Part shown: piece after piece, positions 20,630-32,059 of the stretch
How the letters are laid out: every line of letters starts with the position of its first letter
Numbering within the stretch: the first letter of the stretch is position 1
DNA from: Platanthera guangdongensis
Lineage: Eukaryota; Streptophyta; Magnoliopsida; Asparagales; Orchidaceae
Assembly: GCA_039583875.1 (NCBI GenBank)
Contig: CM077150.1
Coordinates: 173,609,499-173,673,498 of the forward strand
Length of the DNA: 64,000 bases
Direction of reading: 5' to 3'
Notes under the pieces: model-generated
The model's input: the letters and a program-made list of their open reading frames with translations, nothing else
Told to the model about the DNA's origin: nothing
The model's database searches: none
Position numbers and translations under genes: made by a program

Positions 20630-23345
20630 TGTAACACCCCAGTTTTGCAAGAGGTTCAGTCTGCAGTTCTGGAAATTTTTGGGTTTCTGGCAGGAGGCAC
20701 ACGGCCTGTGACACGGGCGTGTCGAGGCCGTGTCGACACTCGGCCCAAGTGTCGACACTTTCGCTTGACAAAGTGTCGAGAGTGTGGCACACGGCCTGCG
20801 ATACGGGCGTGTCGCAGGGCGTGTCGAGGCCGTGTCGACACTCGGCCCAAGTGTCGACACTTTTGCTCGACAAAGTGTCGAGAGTGTGGCACACGGCCTG
20901 CGACACGGGCGTGTCGCAGGGCGTGTCGAGGCTGTGTTGACACTCGGCCCAAGTGTCGACACTTTTGCTCGACAAAGTGTCGAGAGTGTGGCACACGGCC
21001 TGCGATACGGGCATGTCGCAGGGCGTGTCAAGGCCGTGTCGACACTCGTCCCAAGTGTCGACACTTTTGCTCGACAAGGTGTCGAGACTGGGGCACATGG
21101 CCTGTGACACGGGCGTGTCACAGGCCGTGTCCCGCTTGGTCGACGATCTTCGCTCGACATTTTTCCGCGGTGTCGACACAAAGCCTGTCGACGGGTGTCG
21201 AGACTTGGCACACGGCGTGGGACACGGGCGTGTCCCAGGCCGTGTCAGCTCTCGGGTTGGTTTCGAGGCCGTGTTGTTGGAGGCACACGGCTGGCCACAC
21301 GGCTGTGTCACTAGGGACACGGGCATGTCGGGTTGAACACGGGCGTATCGGATGCCCGTGTGCGATTCCAGGCGCGTCGATTTGAGACGGCGAATGAGGC
21401 ACACGGCCCTGGACACGGGCGTGTGCCAGGCCGTGTTCGGCCCAGATCTTCTGTTTTCCAGGCGAATCGCGGCCATTCTTTTTCTGGTTTTGGGATCTAA
21501 CGGTTCAGGCCATCTCTTGGGAAGTTAAGTCCGAATTTAGGGTTGGAAACCCTCATTGTTTTCCAAGTCTTCTCTTTCTAAGTTCTTGAGAAAAGCTAGA
21601 GCAAGGAGGAAGAAGAAGAAGGTCTTGGGCTGTAGGAAGGGTTTCAGAGCTCCAAATCGCGAATCGAGTCCGGATCCATGAAGCTTAGATCGTTGCAAAG
21701 ATTTCCATCCGGCTATTTTGCCATGGCAAGGAAGAGGAGTCGGAAGGTAACGACATCTCTCCTCTCGGTCCTTAGGATGCATGTACTAGCATCATTTATT
21801 TTCTTTCTCTCTAATTTTTGGGCACCAAACTCTCAAAATGAGAGGGGTTTTGGTTTGCCAAGGTTCAAGAGGAACCTCCGGGTTGATTGAGTCCGTCCCC
21901 GGCATATTTTTGCATTAGAGATCCGCTTCGCTAGTGGATTAGGCATGGTGGGTGAAGCCGTGTTCGCGACCGTTAATCCTACTCGGTGATGTTGCATACG
22001 AACTTAGGGATTCGTAGAGATTTCCGTTGCGGCAAGATGCCGTTTGTGTTGTGGTGATGATTGTCTCGTTTGCTTGAAAAGGTACGTGTAGTCGAACCCG
22101 GACAAGGTTAGCTCCTCGTGGCGGTAGATGGTTTCCTTGAGGGACAAGGTTAGCTCCGTATGAGTTGAAGATGGTTTCCTTGGTGGATAAGGTTAGCTCC
22201 GCACGAGTTGGAGATGGTTTCCTTGGTGCGCGGGAACGCTGCAGTACAAAGAGGGATTACGATGTACTTAGTCTTGGTTTGTGATGTTCCAAGGAGTGGC
22301 TATGTCTCCGTGGTCGGCTGGCTATCCCGTGACATGTGCGTCATGTGTGGAGAGTTTCCCGGCGAGACTAGTCCCCTTCTGTGAGACTGACGAGAATGCC
22401 AAGCTTGGGGCAAGCCCGGGCAAAGAGGCCATGAGAGGGTGGGGTCCAGCAAGGCTTCTTAGAATCGGTCGGTCTGTGTTTGTTGGAATCCTGGCATGAG
22501 ACGTCAGAGCTTGTCGGCAAGCCCGGGGCTAAGCCCACGAGCGGGTGGGGCCTTTGCAAGATTTCCTTGTGGCGGCCTGTGCGCCGTTTGAGGGAGAGGT
22601 GTCTCCCTTAGTGTTTGCGGTTTATGCCAATGGGGAAATGTGAGTACCCAAATGATGTGATGTTGTGCTAGATGCATACGCAGTAGGGTACCTTGGGTGA
22701 AGCCCGGGTGTTGCATTCATGTTGCATAGTAGGCCCTTTCTTTATATGCTCAACCAATAGAGAACATGTTTGATGATTGAGACATCCAAGCCTGTTTTAA
22801 ATGTTCTTCTGTTTATAGCTATTTTTATTGCATATGAAGTGCTGACTTGCAGGTTGGAGGGTTCCCCGGGGTCCGTTAGGGGCGGCCGGGAGGAGATGTG
22901 TCGTTACACAGTTTGAGGTCAGCCTTTGCTGACCCACGTTACTAATAATTTTTACAGGGCAAGGATCGCATGCAGGAGCTAGCATGCCGGCCAAAAAGGC
23001 CTAAGCCCATGAAGTGCTTTTCCCTCTTTTGTAGCACTACATTTATGATGATGTTTGTTTGAGACTCTTTTGTCCGGCTTGCATGCCGAGGTAGACTAGG
23101 AGTGCTGAGCACATTCATGATTGATGTTTTATGTCTATTTTGGACACTTGATGTTAGGCCTTAAGGCCATCTCTTTTACTCTTTAGTGGTGGATAACCTC
23201 TAGTCCTGTTTGTTTCCGCTGTGTTGTGCAAGTGTTTTGAGTTTGGGTACTTATATCAACTTATAATACTAAAGCTGTGGCGTTCGTATGCTGTGGGGCC
23301 CCGGCCGGATCCATATTATACGTCCACTACAGGGGAGGTGTTACA
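20630..23345 (+). repeat. 5' LTR of D (2716 bp)
   Basis: tgtaacacccc...ggtgttaca. It contains four 102-bp tandem units (20724-21131), and then a long section (21480-23345) nearly identical to the 3' LTR. The size difference from the 3' LTR (2626 bp) is explained by one extra 102-bp unit less a 12-bp segment missing just upstream. Confidence 0.9.
20724..21131 (+). repeat. Four 102-bp tandem units in the D 5' LTR
   Basis: Each unit contains the palindrome gtgtcgacac twice and gacacgggcgtgtc once, so every unit can fold on itself. The 3' LTR has three units (28271-28576). Because 102 is a multiple of three, the array produces long spurious reading frames on both strands. Confidence 0.9.
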
Positions 23346-23348
23346 ATT

Positions 23349-23360
23349 TGGTATCAAAGC
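23349..23360 (+). other. Primer binding site of D
   Basis: tggtatcaaagc, 3 nt after the LTR end, matches the initiator-tRNA-Met primer site (tggtatcagagc) at 11 of 12 positions. Confidence 0.8.
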
Positions 23361-23469
23361 GAGTTTTGATTCAAGGTTAGTGCGTAGAGAGGTTATCCAC
23401 ATAAGAGTAACGCGGGACCGTGAGTGTCCTTATGTTTTAGTCTTGAGATTGGAGACTAATCCCTTATTT

Positions 23470-24646
23470 CTTGTTTTCCTGAAGAGTGCAAGCAACGAGG
23501 CGGGCACTTCAAGAGCAAGGGATGATCTCTCGGCGAGCAGTGCTACTGCTCCAGGCCTTTTGGGCACGGGTGTAAACCCGGCCGACTTCTGTCGTATTCT
23601 TGCAGAAGCGATGGTGGCAGCCCAAGCGGCGGCTGCAGCCCAGGTAGCAACCCCTGCTACACCGGACACGGCAACGGCCGTGCCAGGAGGAGAAGCCAGG
23701 CGAGTGGAGCCTTTGGCAGAAAGGGTGGTGGTAGGACATGGAGACCGACACATGAAGTATTTCCTGAGTTTCCATCCCCCGTCCTTCAAGGGTGTTGGAA
23801 CGCCAACGGATGCGGAGGATTGGCGGGTTCGTATTCAAGAACTGTTAAGGGCGGCAGAGACGCCGGAGGAAAAGAAAGCTGAGTATGCGACGTTCATGTT
23901 GGAAGGAGACGCCAAATTGTGGTGGGTGAGCCATAGCGGCCGCCTATTCCCGTGACGCACCCCGTCAGTGGAAGAGTTTGGGGACGCTTTTCTTAAGAGG
24001 TATATCCCAGTTTCAACACGGTTGGCCCTGCAGAGGCAGTTTCTGCATCTAATGCAGCGAGACAAGACAGTGGATGAGTACGTGCAAGAGTTCACCCGTT
24101 TGGGTCGTTATGCGGGAACGACAATGGCGGATGACGTAGAGAGGGATAACCTCTTCTACCAAGGGTTGAGGGAAAATCTGAGACAACCCCTCATCTCCAT
24201 GAAGAGGGCGGGATTTAATGAGCTAGTTGAAGCCGCCAGGAGTTTGGAGAATGATCTGGAGCGAACCCAGCGTCGAAAGGGTTTTACTCCCAAGCACGGG
24301 GAAGGGAAGCCCTCCCAATCTCATGTAAAGTCTGATGGGAGCAGGTGGAGGAGGAAGCCTCACACTTCCAGGTCGGGTAAGAGGAGCACGTGGACGCCTG
24401 GGGGTTCTCACTCTAGGGGACCGCCGACGTGTTACAACTGCGGGAAGGTTGGGCACATAGCCCGTGCTTGTCAGCAAGGGGGAGGGGGGCAAGAGTCAAA
24501 GCAGGATCAGTCTGTGCGCTCGGGCCCCAGTGCTGTAGAGAAAGTAAAGATGGCGGAGTCGAGCGCTTCTCGGTTCCAACCGGTGCAACCAAGGGCTTAC
24601 AACCTTGGACAGCAGAAAGCGATCCGTCAAACCGATGTGGTGACAG
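23470..24646 (+). pseudogene. Gag of D
   Basis: A chromovirus Gag. An Ala-rich leader is followed by the core (FLSFHPPSFKGVGTP, AEDWRVRIQELL, FMLEGDAKLWW), then FGDAFLKRYIP, EYVQEFTRLGRYAG and FYQGLRENLRQPL, a basic linker, and a CCHC knuckle CYNCGKVGHIARAC at about 24430. A TGA at 23953-23955 interrupts the core (probably from CGA). The first in-frame ATG is 23611; the original start is not resolved and could lie nearer the LTR. At the 3' end the frame runs into a candidate intron at 24647, beyond which the same frame continues into protease. Confidence 0.8.
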
Positions 24647-24720
24647 GTATGAAGAAAATTTAAGTTTGCATTTGTGCTTCATACTTTTAGACCCCCTTTT
24701 TGTGAGATGTCTTGTTGTAG
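24647..24720 (+). other. Candidate 74-bp GT-AG intron between gag and protease of D
   Basis: gtatgaagaaaat...cttgttgtag. Splicing inside a Gly codon (g|gc) joins the VVT-Gly end of Gag in frame to FVLVSG and the protease. Unspliced, a stop occurs at 24661-24663. Seen: the splice signals and the restored frame. Not shown: that splicing happens. Confidence 0.55.
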
Positions 24721-27700
24721 GCTTCGTGTTAGTTTCCGGATAGCCAGCTAGGGTATTGTTCGATACGGGAGCATCGCACTCCTTTCTTGCGGAGAGCTTC
24801 GTCCGAAAAATAGGAGTTGGGTCTTTCTCGTCGGGAGCAGAGCTGAAAGTGCGCATGCCCAATGGGTCATCTATGACCACCGGGGCTAGAGGGCACATCT
24901 GTTGGGAGCTAGACGGAGTTGACTTCGTTTTGGAAGCGGCAGTGTTGCCGTTAGTGGAGTTCGATGTCATTTTGGGCATGGACTGGCTTGCAGAGCAGCG
25001 CGCCAGCATTGATTGTTTGTCCAAGGTAGTGACCCTAAACAGTAAGGGGCAATCGGAAGTCAAATTTGTGGGCCTTTGTGGAGTAGCCCATTCCCTAATT
25101 ACGGCCATGCAAATGATGCGGGCGGTTAACCAGGGAGGTATGGCGCTGGTAGCGTTGTCGGAGGTTCGTCTCTCCCAGCTATCTTTTGAGGAAGTGCCTG
25201 TGGTGGCAGAGTTCAGGGATGTGTTTCCGGATGAACTTCCTGGAGCGCCTCCTCGGCGGGAGATCGACTTTTCGATCGAGTTAGTGCCGGAGGCTAGACC
25301 GGTGTCGCGTCCTCCTTTTAGGATGACACCCAAGGAGTTGGCGGAACTTAAGGTACAGTTACAGGAACTGTTGGAGCAGGGGTATATTAGGCCCAGTTCC
25401 TCACCGTGGAGCGCACCGGTGTTGTTTGTAAAGAAGAAAGACGGTAGCATGCGCCTGTGCATAGACTACCGAGAGCTGAATAAATTGACCGTCAAGAATA
25501 AGTATCCGATCCCTCGGATAGACGATTTGTTTGACCAATTGGTGGGGTCAATGGTATATTCGAAGTTGGACTTGAAGTCAGGCTACTATCAGCTGTGAAT
25601 TCGAGATGAGGACATACCCAAAACTGCCTTTGGTACAAGGTATGGACACTTTGAGTTTACGGTGATGTCGTTCGGGTTGACGAACACACCATCGGTGTTC
25701 ATGGATCTGATGAATCGAGTGTTTCGGGATTACTTGGATTCGTTTGTGGTTGTCTTCATTGATGACATCTTAGTGTACTCCAAGTCGGAAGTGGAGCATG
25801 AGACCCACTTGAGAGTGGTCCTGCAAGTGTTGAGGGAGACCCAATTGTTTGCAAAGTTCTCAAAGTGCGAGTTCTGGTTGGCCAAGGTGGCGTTTTTGGG
25901 CCACGTGATTAGTGGTGATGGGGTGGCAGTGGATCCAGCGAAAGTGGAGGCCATCAGAGATTGGCCTGTGTTGAGGACCGTGGCAGAAGTCCGAAGTTTT
26001 CTTGGACTAGCCGGGTATTATAGGAGATTCGTGGAGAATTTCTCGAAGATAGCTCTACCCCTCACCTCACTCACTCGCAAAGACCATAAGTTTGTGTGGA
26101 CCCAAGAGTGCAGTCAAGCATTTGAGGCCCTGAAGGAGAGGCTTATGATGGCTCCAATCCTGAGTTTACCGCAAGGGACCGATGGATTTCAGATTTTCAG
26201 TGACGCATCGGGATGCGGTTTGGGTTGCGTGTTGGTGCAACATGGCAAGGTGATAGCTTTTGGGTCTAGACAGCTGAAACCTCATGAGAGGAATTACCCC
26301 GTCCATGACTTGGAGTTGGCGGCGGTAATCTTCGCGTTGAAAATATGGCGACACTATGTGTATGGCGCAAGGGTGGAGATCTTCACGGACCATAAAAGCC
26401 TGAAGTATCTCTTGGATCAGAAGGACTTGAACATACGGCAACGCAGATGGGTTGAGTTTCTTGGAGACTACGAAGTGGCAATTCAGTATACGCCGGGTAA
26501 AGCCAATGTGGTGGCGGACGCGTTGAGTAGAAAGTACTCGGGGCAAGGGAATTGGATCGAAGCTCATGATGAGCGGTTGGTACAGGAATGGGAGTCCCTT
26601 GGATTGGAATGTGTTGCGAGAGGCGAGTCTAGCGTGGCTCGGTTGAACTGGATTGAAGTGCAAAACGACTTGTCCGATCGTATTCGGGAAGCGACTCGAT
26701 TGGATGTGGAGTTTCAACCTTTTGTGTTGGAGGCTCAAAAGGGCGAGAGCAGCGCCTGGGAGATGATTGGGGGAATCTTGAGAAAGGATGGAAGGGTTTG
26801 TGTACCGCAGTTTGGCAATCTCCGTGAGGAGTTGATGTTTGAGGCTCATTTCTCAAAGTACTCCATTCACCCGGGCAGTACAAAGATGTACTTGGATATG
26901 AAGAAATCCTTTTGGTGGCCGGGGTTGAAGCGAGATGTAGCTTTGTATGTGAGTCGTTGCCAAACATGTGCCTTGGTGAAGGCCGAATGTCAGAAACCGG
27001 GCGGGTTCCTGAAGCCCCTTCCAATTCCTGAGTGGAAATTTGAGGACATCTCCATGGACTTTGTGCATGGTTTGCCTAGATCGCAACATGGTAATGATGC
27101 TATTTGGGTGATCGTGGATCGCCTAACCAAGGTGGCTCACTTCATCCCAAATCGGAAAGAGGACAGCGTGGAGAAGCTGGTGGAGTTGTATGTTCGCAAC
27201 ATTGTGCGACTGCACGGAGTTCCTAAGAGCATAGTCAGTGATCGAGATTGACGGTTTACGTCTAAGGACTGGAGATTGGTTCAGAAGAGCTTGGGCACGA
27301 AGCTAAAGTTCAGTACGGCGTTCCATCCTCAAACTGATGGGCAAACAGAGAGAACGAACCGTACTATGGAAGATATGTTGAGAATGTGCGTTCTTGATTT
27401 CGGCAAGAGGTGGGAGGATCACCTGTTCATGGTAGAATTTGCATACAACAATAGTTTTCAAGCAAGCATAAGAATGGCGCCATACGAAGCTTTGTATGGG
27501 AGGCGGTGTCGAACGCCAATGTGTTGGGCAGAGGCGGGAGACACCAAACTGTTGGGAAAGGATGCAGTGGTTGACGCGTGTGAGTTGGTACGGACCATCC
27601 AAGAGCGTATGAAGGTGGCGCAAGACAGGCAAGCAAAATATTTTAATGCTCGTCACCGGAAGTTGGAATTTGTAGTTGGTGATTGGGTTTATCTGAAGGT

Positions 27701-28106
27701 CAAGCCGTTCAAAGGCGTCTCACGGATTCGCCGACTCAAGAAGCTGAGTCCAAGGTTTTTGGGGCCTTTTGAAGTTGTTGAGCGGGTAGGAGAAGCAACT
27801 TATCGGTTGGCGCTGTCCGCAGATTTGAGTGGATTACATGACGTCTTCCACGTCTCCGTTTTGAGGAAAGCCTTGGTGGAGGCTAGCGTGGTGATTGAGC
27901 CGGCATCGGTGCCGATTGAGGAAGACTTGAGGACGCGAGTCCTTCCAATTGCTATAGAGGATTCGGAGACTCGGCAGTTGCGGAATAAAGAAGTCAAACT
28001 CGTGAAAGTTCGATGGGACAACTGCGGTCGTGAGGAGTTCTCTTGGGAACGAGAACAGGCCCTGCTAGAAGATTATCCAGAACTCTTCATGTCAGGTACA
28101 ATTTAA
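24721..28106 (+). pseudogene. Pol of D: protease, RT, RNase H, integrase, chromodomain-like tail
   Basis: One frame of about 1130 codons with three in-frame stops (TAG 24741, TGA 25596, TGA 27249). The order is: aspartic protease ([10 protein letters not shown], 24759 on); RT ([20 protein letters not shown], 25424 on; FIDDILVYS near 25760 as the catalytic YxDD-type motif); RNase H ([13 protein letters not shown], near 26197; the VADALSR motif near 26511); integrase (HHCC finger HPGSTKMY...[11 protein letters not shown], 26870-26990; [11 protein letters not shown]; the Asp/Glu core runs into [12 protein letters not shown] near 27324); then a chromodomain-like end (VKLVKVRWDNCGREEFSWE, 27990-28060). 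Everything needed for reverse transcription and integration is recognisable. The chromodomain would target integration to heterochromatin, as known for chromoviruses. Confidence 0.9.
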
Positions 28107-28150
28107 GTTTTGTACCCTTTTGTTTTGAAATTTCGGGACGAAATTCTGTT

Positions 28151-28164
28151 AAGTGGGGGAGAGT
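28151..28164 (+). other. Polypurine tract of D
   Basis: aagtgggggagagt immediately before the 3' LTR, the plus-strand primer site. Confidence 0.8.
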
Positions 28165-30790
28165 TGTAACACCCCAGTTTTGCAAGAGGTTCAGTCTGCA
28201 GTTCTGGAAATTTTTGGGTTTCTGGCTGGAGGCACACGGCCTGCGACACGGGCGTGTCGCAGGGCGTGTCGAGGCCGTGTCGACACTCGGCCCAAGTGTC
28301 GACACTTTCGCTCGACAAAGTGTCGAGAGTGTGGCACACGGCCTGCGACACGGGCGTGTCGCAGGGCGTGTCGAGGCCGTGTCGACACTCGGCCCAAGTG
28401 TCGACACTTTTGCTCGACAAAGTGTCGAGAGTGTGGCACACGGCCTGCGACACGGGCGTGTCGCAGGGCGTGTCGAGGCCGTGTCGACACTCGTCCCAAG
28501 TGTCGACACTTTTGCTCGACAAGGTGTCGAGACTGAGGCACATGGCCTGTGACACGGGCGTGTCACAGGGCGTGTCCCGCTTGGTCGACGATCTTCGCTC
28601 GACGTTTTTCCGCGGTGTCGACATAAAGCCTGTCGACGGGTGTCGAGACTTGGCACACGGCTTGGGACACGGGCGTGTCCCAGGCCGTGTCAGCTCTCGG
28701 GTTGGTTTCGGGGCCGTGTTGTTGGAGGCACACGGCCGGCCACACGGCCGTGTCACTGGGGACACGGGCGTGTCGGGTTGAACACGGGCGTGTCGGGTGC
28801 CCGTGTGCGATTCCAGGCGCGTCGATTTGAGACGGCGAATGAGGCACACGACCCTGGACACGGGAGTGAGCCAGGCCGTGTTCGGCCCAGATCTTCTGTT
28901 TTCCAGGCGAATCGCGGCCATTCGTTTTCTGGTTTTGGGATCTAACGGTTCAGGCCATCTCTTGGGAAGTTAAGTCCGAATTTAGGGTTGGAAACCCTCA
29001 TTGTTTTCCAAGTCTTCTCTTTCTAAGTTCTTGAGAAAAGCTAGAGCAAGGAGGAAGAAGAAGAAGGTCTTGGGCTGTAGGAAGGGTTTCGGAGCTCCAA
29101 ATCGCGAACCGAGTCCGGATCCGTGAAGCTTAGATCGTTGCGAAGATTTCCATCCAGCTATTTTGCCATGGCAAGGAAGAGGAGTCGGAAGGTAACGACA
29201 TCTCTCCTCTCGGTCCTTAGGATGCATGTACTAGCATCATTTATTTTCTTTCTCTCTAATTTTTGGGCACCAAACTCTCAAATGAGAGGGGTTTTGGTTT
29301 GCCAAGGTTCAAGAGGAACCTTCGGGTCGATTGAGTCCGTCCCCGACATATTTTTGCATTAGAGATCCGCTTCGCTAGTGGATTGGGCATGGTGGGTGAA
29401 GCCGTGGTCGCGACTGTTAGTCCGACTCGGTGATGTTGCATATGAACTTAGGGATTCGTAGAGATTTCCGTTGAGGCAAGATGCCGTTTGTATTGTGGTG
29501 ATGATTGTCTCGTTTGCTTGAAAAGGTACGTGTAGTCGAACCTGGACAAGGTTAGCTCCTCGTGGCGGTAGATGGTTTCCTTGAGGGACAAGGTTAGCTC
29601 CGTATGAGTTGGAGATGGTTTCCTTAGTGGATAAGGTTAGCTCCGCACGAGTTGGAGATGGTTTCCTTGGTGCGCGGGAACGCTGCAGTACAAAGAGGGA
29701 TTACGATGTACTTAGTCTTGGATTGTGATGTGCCAAGGAGTGGCTATATCTCCGTGGTCGGCTGGCTATCCCGTGACATGTGCGTCATGTGTGGAGAGTG
29801 TCCCGGCGAGACTAGTCCCCTTCTGTGAGACTGACGAGAATGCCATGCTTGGGGCAAGCCCGGGCAAAGATGCCATGAGCGGGTGGGGTCCAGCAAGGCT
29901 TCTTAGAATCGGTCGGTCTGTGTTTGTTGGAATCCTGGCATGAGACGTCAGAGCTTGTAGGCAAGCCCGGGGCTAAGCCCACGAGCGGGTGGGGCCTTGG
30001 CAAGATTTCCTTGTGGCGGCCTGTGCGCCGTGTGAGGGAGAGGTGTCTCCCTTAGTGTTTGCGGCTTTATGCCAATGGGGAAATGTGAGTACCCAAATGA
30101 TGTGATGTTGTGCTAGATGCATACGCAGTAGGGTACCTTGGGTGAAGCCCGGGTGTTGCATTCATATTGCATAGTAGGCCCTTTCTTTATATGCTCAACC
30201 AATAGAGAACATATTTGATGATTGAGACATCCAAGCCTGTTTTAAATGTTCTTCTGTTTATAGCTATTTTTATTGCATATGAAGTGTTGACTTGCAGGTT
30301 GGAGGGTTCCCCGGGATCCGTTAGGGGCGGCCGGGAGGAGATGTGTCGTTACACAGTTTGAGGTCAGCCTTTGCTGACCCACGTTACTAATAATTTTTAC
30401 AGGGCAAGGATCGCATGCAGGAGCTAGCACGCCGGCCAAAAAGGCCTAAGCCCATGAAGTGTTTTTCCATCTTTTGTAGCACTACATTTATGATGATGTT
30501 TGTTTGAGACTCTTTTGTCCGGCTTGCATGCCGAGGTAGACTAGGAGTGCTGAGCACATTCATGATTGATGTTTTATGTCTCTTTTGGACACTTGATGTT
30601 AGGCCTTAAGGCCATCTCTTTTACTCTTTAGTGGTGGATAACCTCTAGTCCTGTTTGTTTCCGCTGTGTTGTGCAAGTGTTTTGAGTTTGGGTAGTTATA
30701 TCAACTTATAATACTAAAGCTGTGGCGTTCGTATGTTGTGGGGCCCCGGCCGGACCCATATTATACGTCCACTACAGGGGAGGTGTTACA
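28165..30790 (+). repeat. 3' LTR of D (2626 bp)
   Basis: Same ends as the 5' LTR; three 102-bp units at 28271-28576. By eye the two LTRs differ at a few percent of sites, so D is not very recent; I did not compute the figure. Confidence 0.9.
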
Positions 30791-30795
30791 GGAGG

Positions 30796-31270
30796 ATTCC
30801 ACGCACATGCATAAATAAAGAACTTCGATGTCCAAGAAGGAGATCGTTACCCTTGAAGATCGCTTTGGCGCCATGAAGTAGTCGGATGGAAATCACCGCC
30901 TTGGCGTTGCCTTCACAAATCTGCTCTCAGATCTTCAATCCGCACTCCACAGCTCCTCCAGCTGCTGACTTCCCTTCCTTCTTTCCTCCCCTTGCTCTCC
31001 CTTTCTCCTTCTCTCTCTTGAAATGAAAAGGAGAAGAAGGAGATGAAGATTGAGAACGAGGTCCAAACACTTTCTTCGTACATCGACACGCAGACCGGCC
31101 ACATATGAAATCCAAACACATTCTTCGCAAAGCCTTCAAGGGCCTCTAGCAATAGTCCATCCACTCCGCTCATTTCATTTCAAGCAACAGCACCTGCAAT
31201 TAGATATCCACCAAGAGAGGCAAACAAAGTGACGAGTAGCTTTAGCTGACCACTTATAATGACCCTACCC
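30796..31270 (-). repeat. Inverted LTR fragments of X, right of D
   Basis: 30796-31049 continues the inverted LTR (reverse of about 37015 to 36745). At about 31050 it jumps, still inverted, to sequence matching 37960-37762, and ends near 31270 at the gaccctacccc word where the 5S-derived units begin. Two separate LTR parts are therefore joined here with a deletion. Confidence 0.7.
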
Positions 31271-31540
31271 CGATTAAGCTGCAGCTCAATTGGTGATGAG
31301 CGTTGAAAGAACTCCATATTTAAGCATGCTCAGGCTGGAGAAGTCCTGGGATGGGTGACCTCCTGGGAAGTCCCCATGCTGTCCGCTTAACGGGATAATT
31401 TCACTCATCAAAGGGAGGCTGTGGCCACCAACAACCCGCCTATGGAGGGAGAGGGGTTGGGGTGCTTGTGCTGCAGCCCGGTAACGGTGTAACGGAGGCC
31501 TAGTGGGTTGCGGCCCACGGACGGCCCAGGGGATGTTACA
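31271..31540 (+). repeat. 5S-rRNA-derived Cassandra-like unit, copy 1
   Basis: 31305-31382 resembles the internal promoter region of plant 5S rRNA (agaactccatatttaagcat, then gggtgacctcctgggaagtc: the A-box, intermediate element and C-box region). It is followed by a unique section ending ggatgttaca at 31540. A 5S region inside a short TG...CA-type repeat is the hallmark of Cassandra TRIM LTRs; a 5S-type SINE is the alternative. The left boundary is approximate. Confidence 0.6.
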
Positions 31541-31804
31541 AAAAAAGTGTCCCCTAGGCCGTCCGTGGGCCGCAACCCACTAGGTTTCCGTTAGACCGTT
31601 ACCGGGCTGCAGCCCAAGCACCCCAACCCCTCTCCCTCCACAGGCGGGTTTTTGGTGGCCACAACCTCCCTTTGATGAGAGAAATTCTCCCGTTAAGCGG
31701 ACAACATGGTGACTTCCCAGGAGGTCTCCCATCACAGGACTTCTCGAGCCCGAGCACGCTTAACTATGAAGTTCTTTCAACGCTCATCACCAATTGAGCT
31801 GCAG
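31541..31804 (-). repeat. 5S-rRNA-derived Cassandra-like unit, copy 2 (inverted)
   Basis: Reverse complement of the same unit; 5S-like part at 31705-31781. It meets copy 1 tail to tail at 31540 and copy 3 head to head at the palindrome ctgcag (31799-31804). Confidence 0.6.
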
Positions 31805-32059
31805 ATCAATTGGTGATGAGCGTTGAAAGAACTCCATAGTTAAGCGTGCTCGGGCTGGAGAAGTCCTGGGATGGGTGACCTCCTGGGAAGTCCCCGTGGT
31901 GTCCGCTTAACGGGAGAATTTCGCTCATCAAAGGGAGGTTGTGGCCACCAACAACCCGCCTGTGAGGGAGAGGGGTTGGAGTGCCTGGGCTGTAGCCCGG
32001 TAACGGTCTAATAGATTCCTAGTGGGTTGATTCCCATAGACGGCCCAGGGGACGTTACA
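31799..32059 (+). repeat. 5S-rRNA-derived Cassandra-like unit, copy 3
   Basis: 5S-like part at 31826-31903, the best preserved (gttaagcgtgctcgggc). Ends gacgttaca at 32059, then X LTR sequence resumes. The true 5S 5' and 3' ends are missing, so this is not a 5S gene. Confidence 0.6.

Larger units (their letters stand above)
20630..30790 (+). mobile_element. D: Tekay/Del-type chromovirus, 10.2 kb
   Basis: A full-structure Ty3/gypsy element: 5' LTR 20630-23345, primer site 23349-23360, gag, pol with a C-terminal chromodomain-like segment, polypurine tract 28151-28164, 3' LTR 28165-30790. A perfect 5-bp duplication, ggagg, flanks it (20625-20629 and 30791-30795). The order PR-RT-RNH-INT followed by a chromodomain-like tail, with long LTRs, fits the Tekay (Del) clade. 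Four in-frame stops make it non-coding now, but the structure is complete. Confidence 0.9.

Noticed and set aside
20531..21476. Long open frames on both strands (284 and 290 codons)
   Set aside because: They come from the 102-bp tandem units, whose length is a multiple of three, so any stop-free frame repeats. The region is LTR and the frames overlap on both strands.
23349..23360. tRNA gene fragment
   Set aside because: Only the short primer site adjoining an LTR; no tRNA arms around it.
28043..28921. Similar long frames in the D 3' LTR
   Set aside because: Same cause: three 102-bp units of the LTR; no domain or start context.
31305..31903. Functional 5S rRNA genes
   Set aside because: Only the internal promoter region is 5S-like; the first and last parts of 5S rRNA are missing and the units end in gttaca like LTRs.
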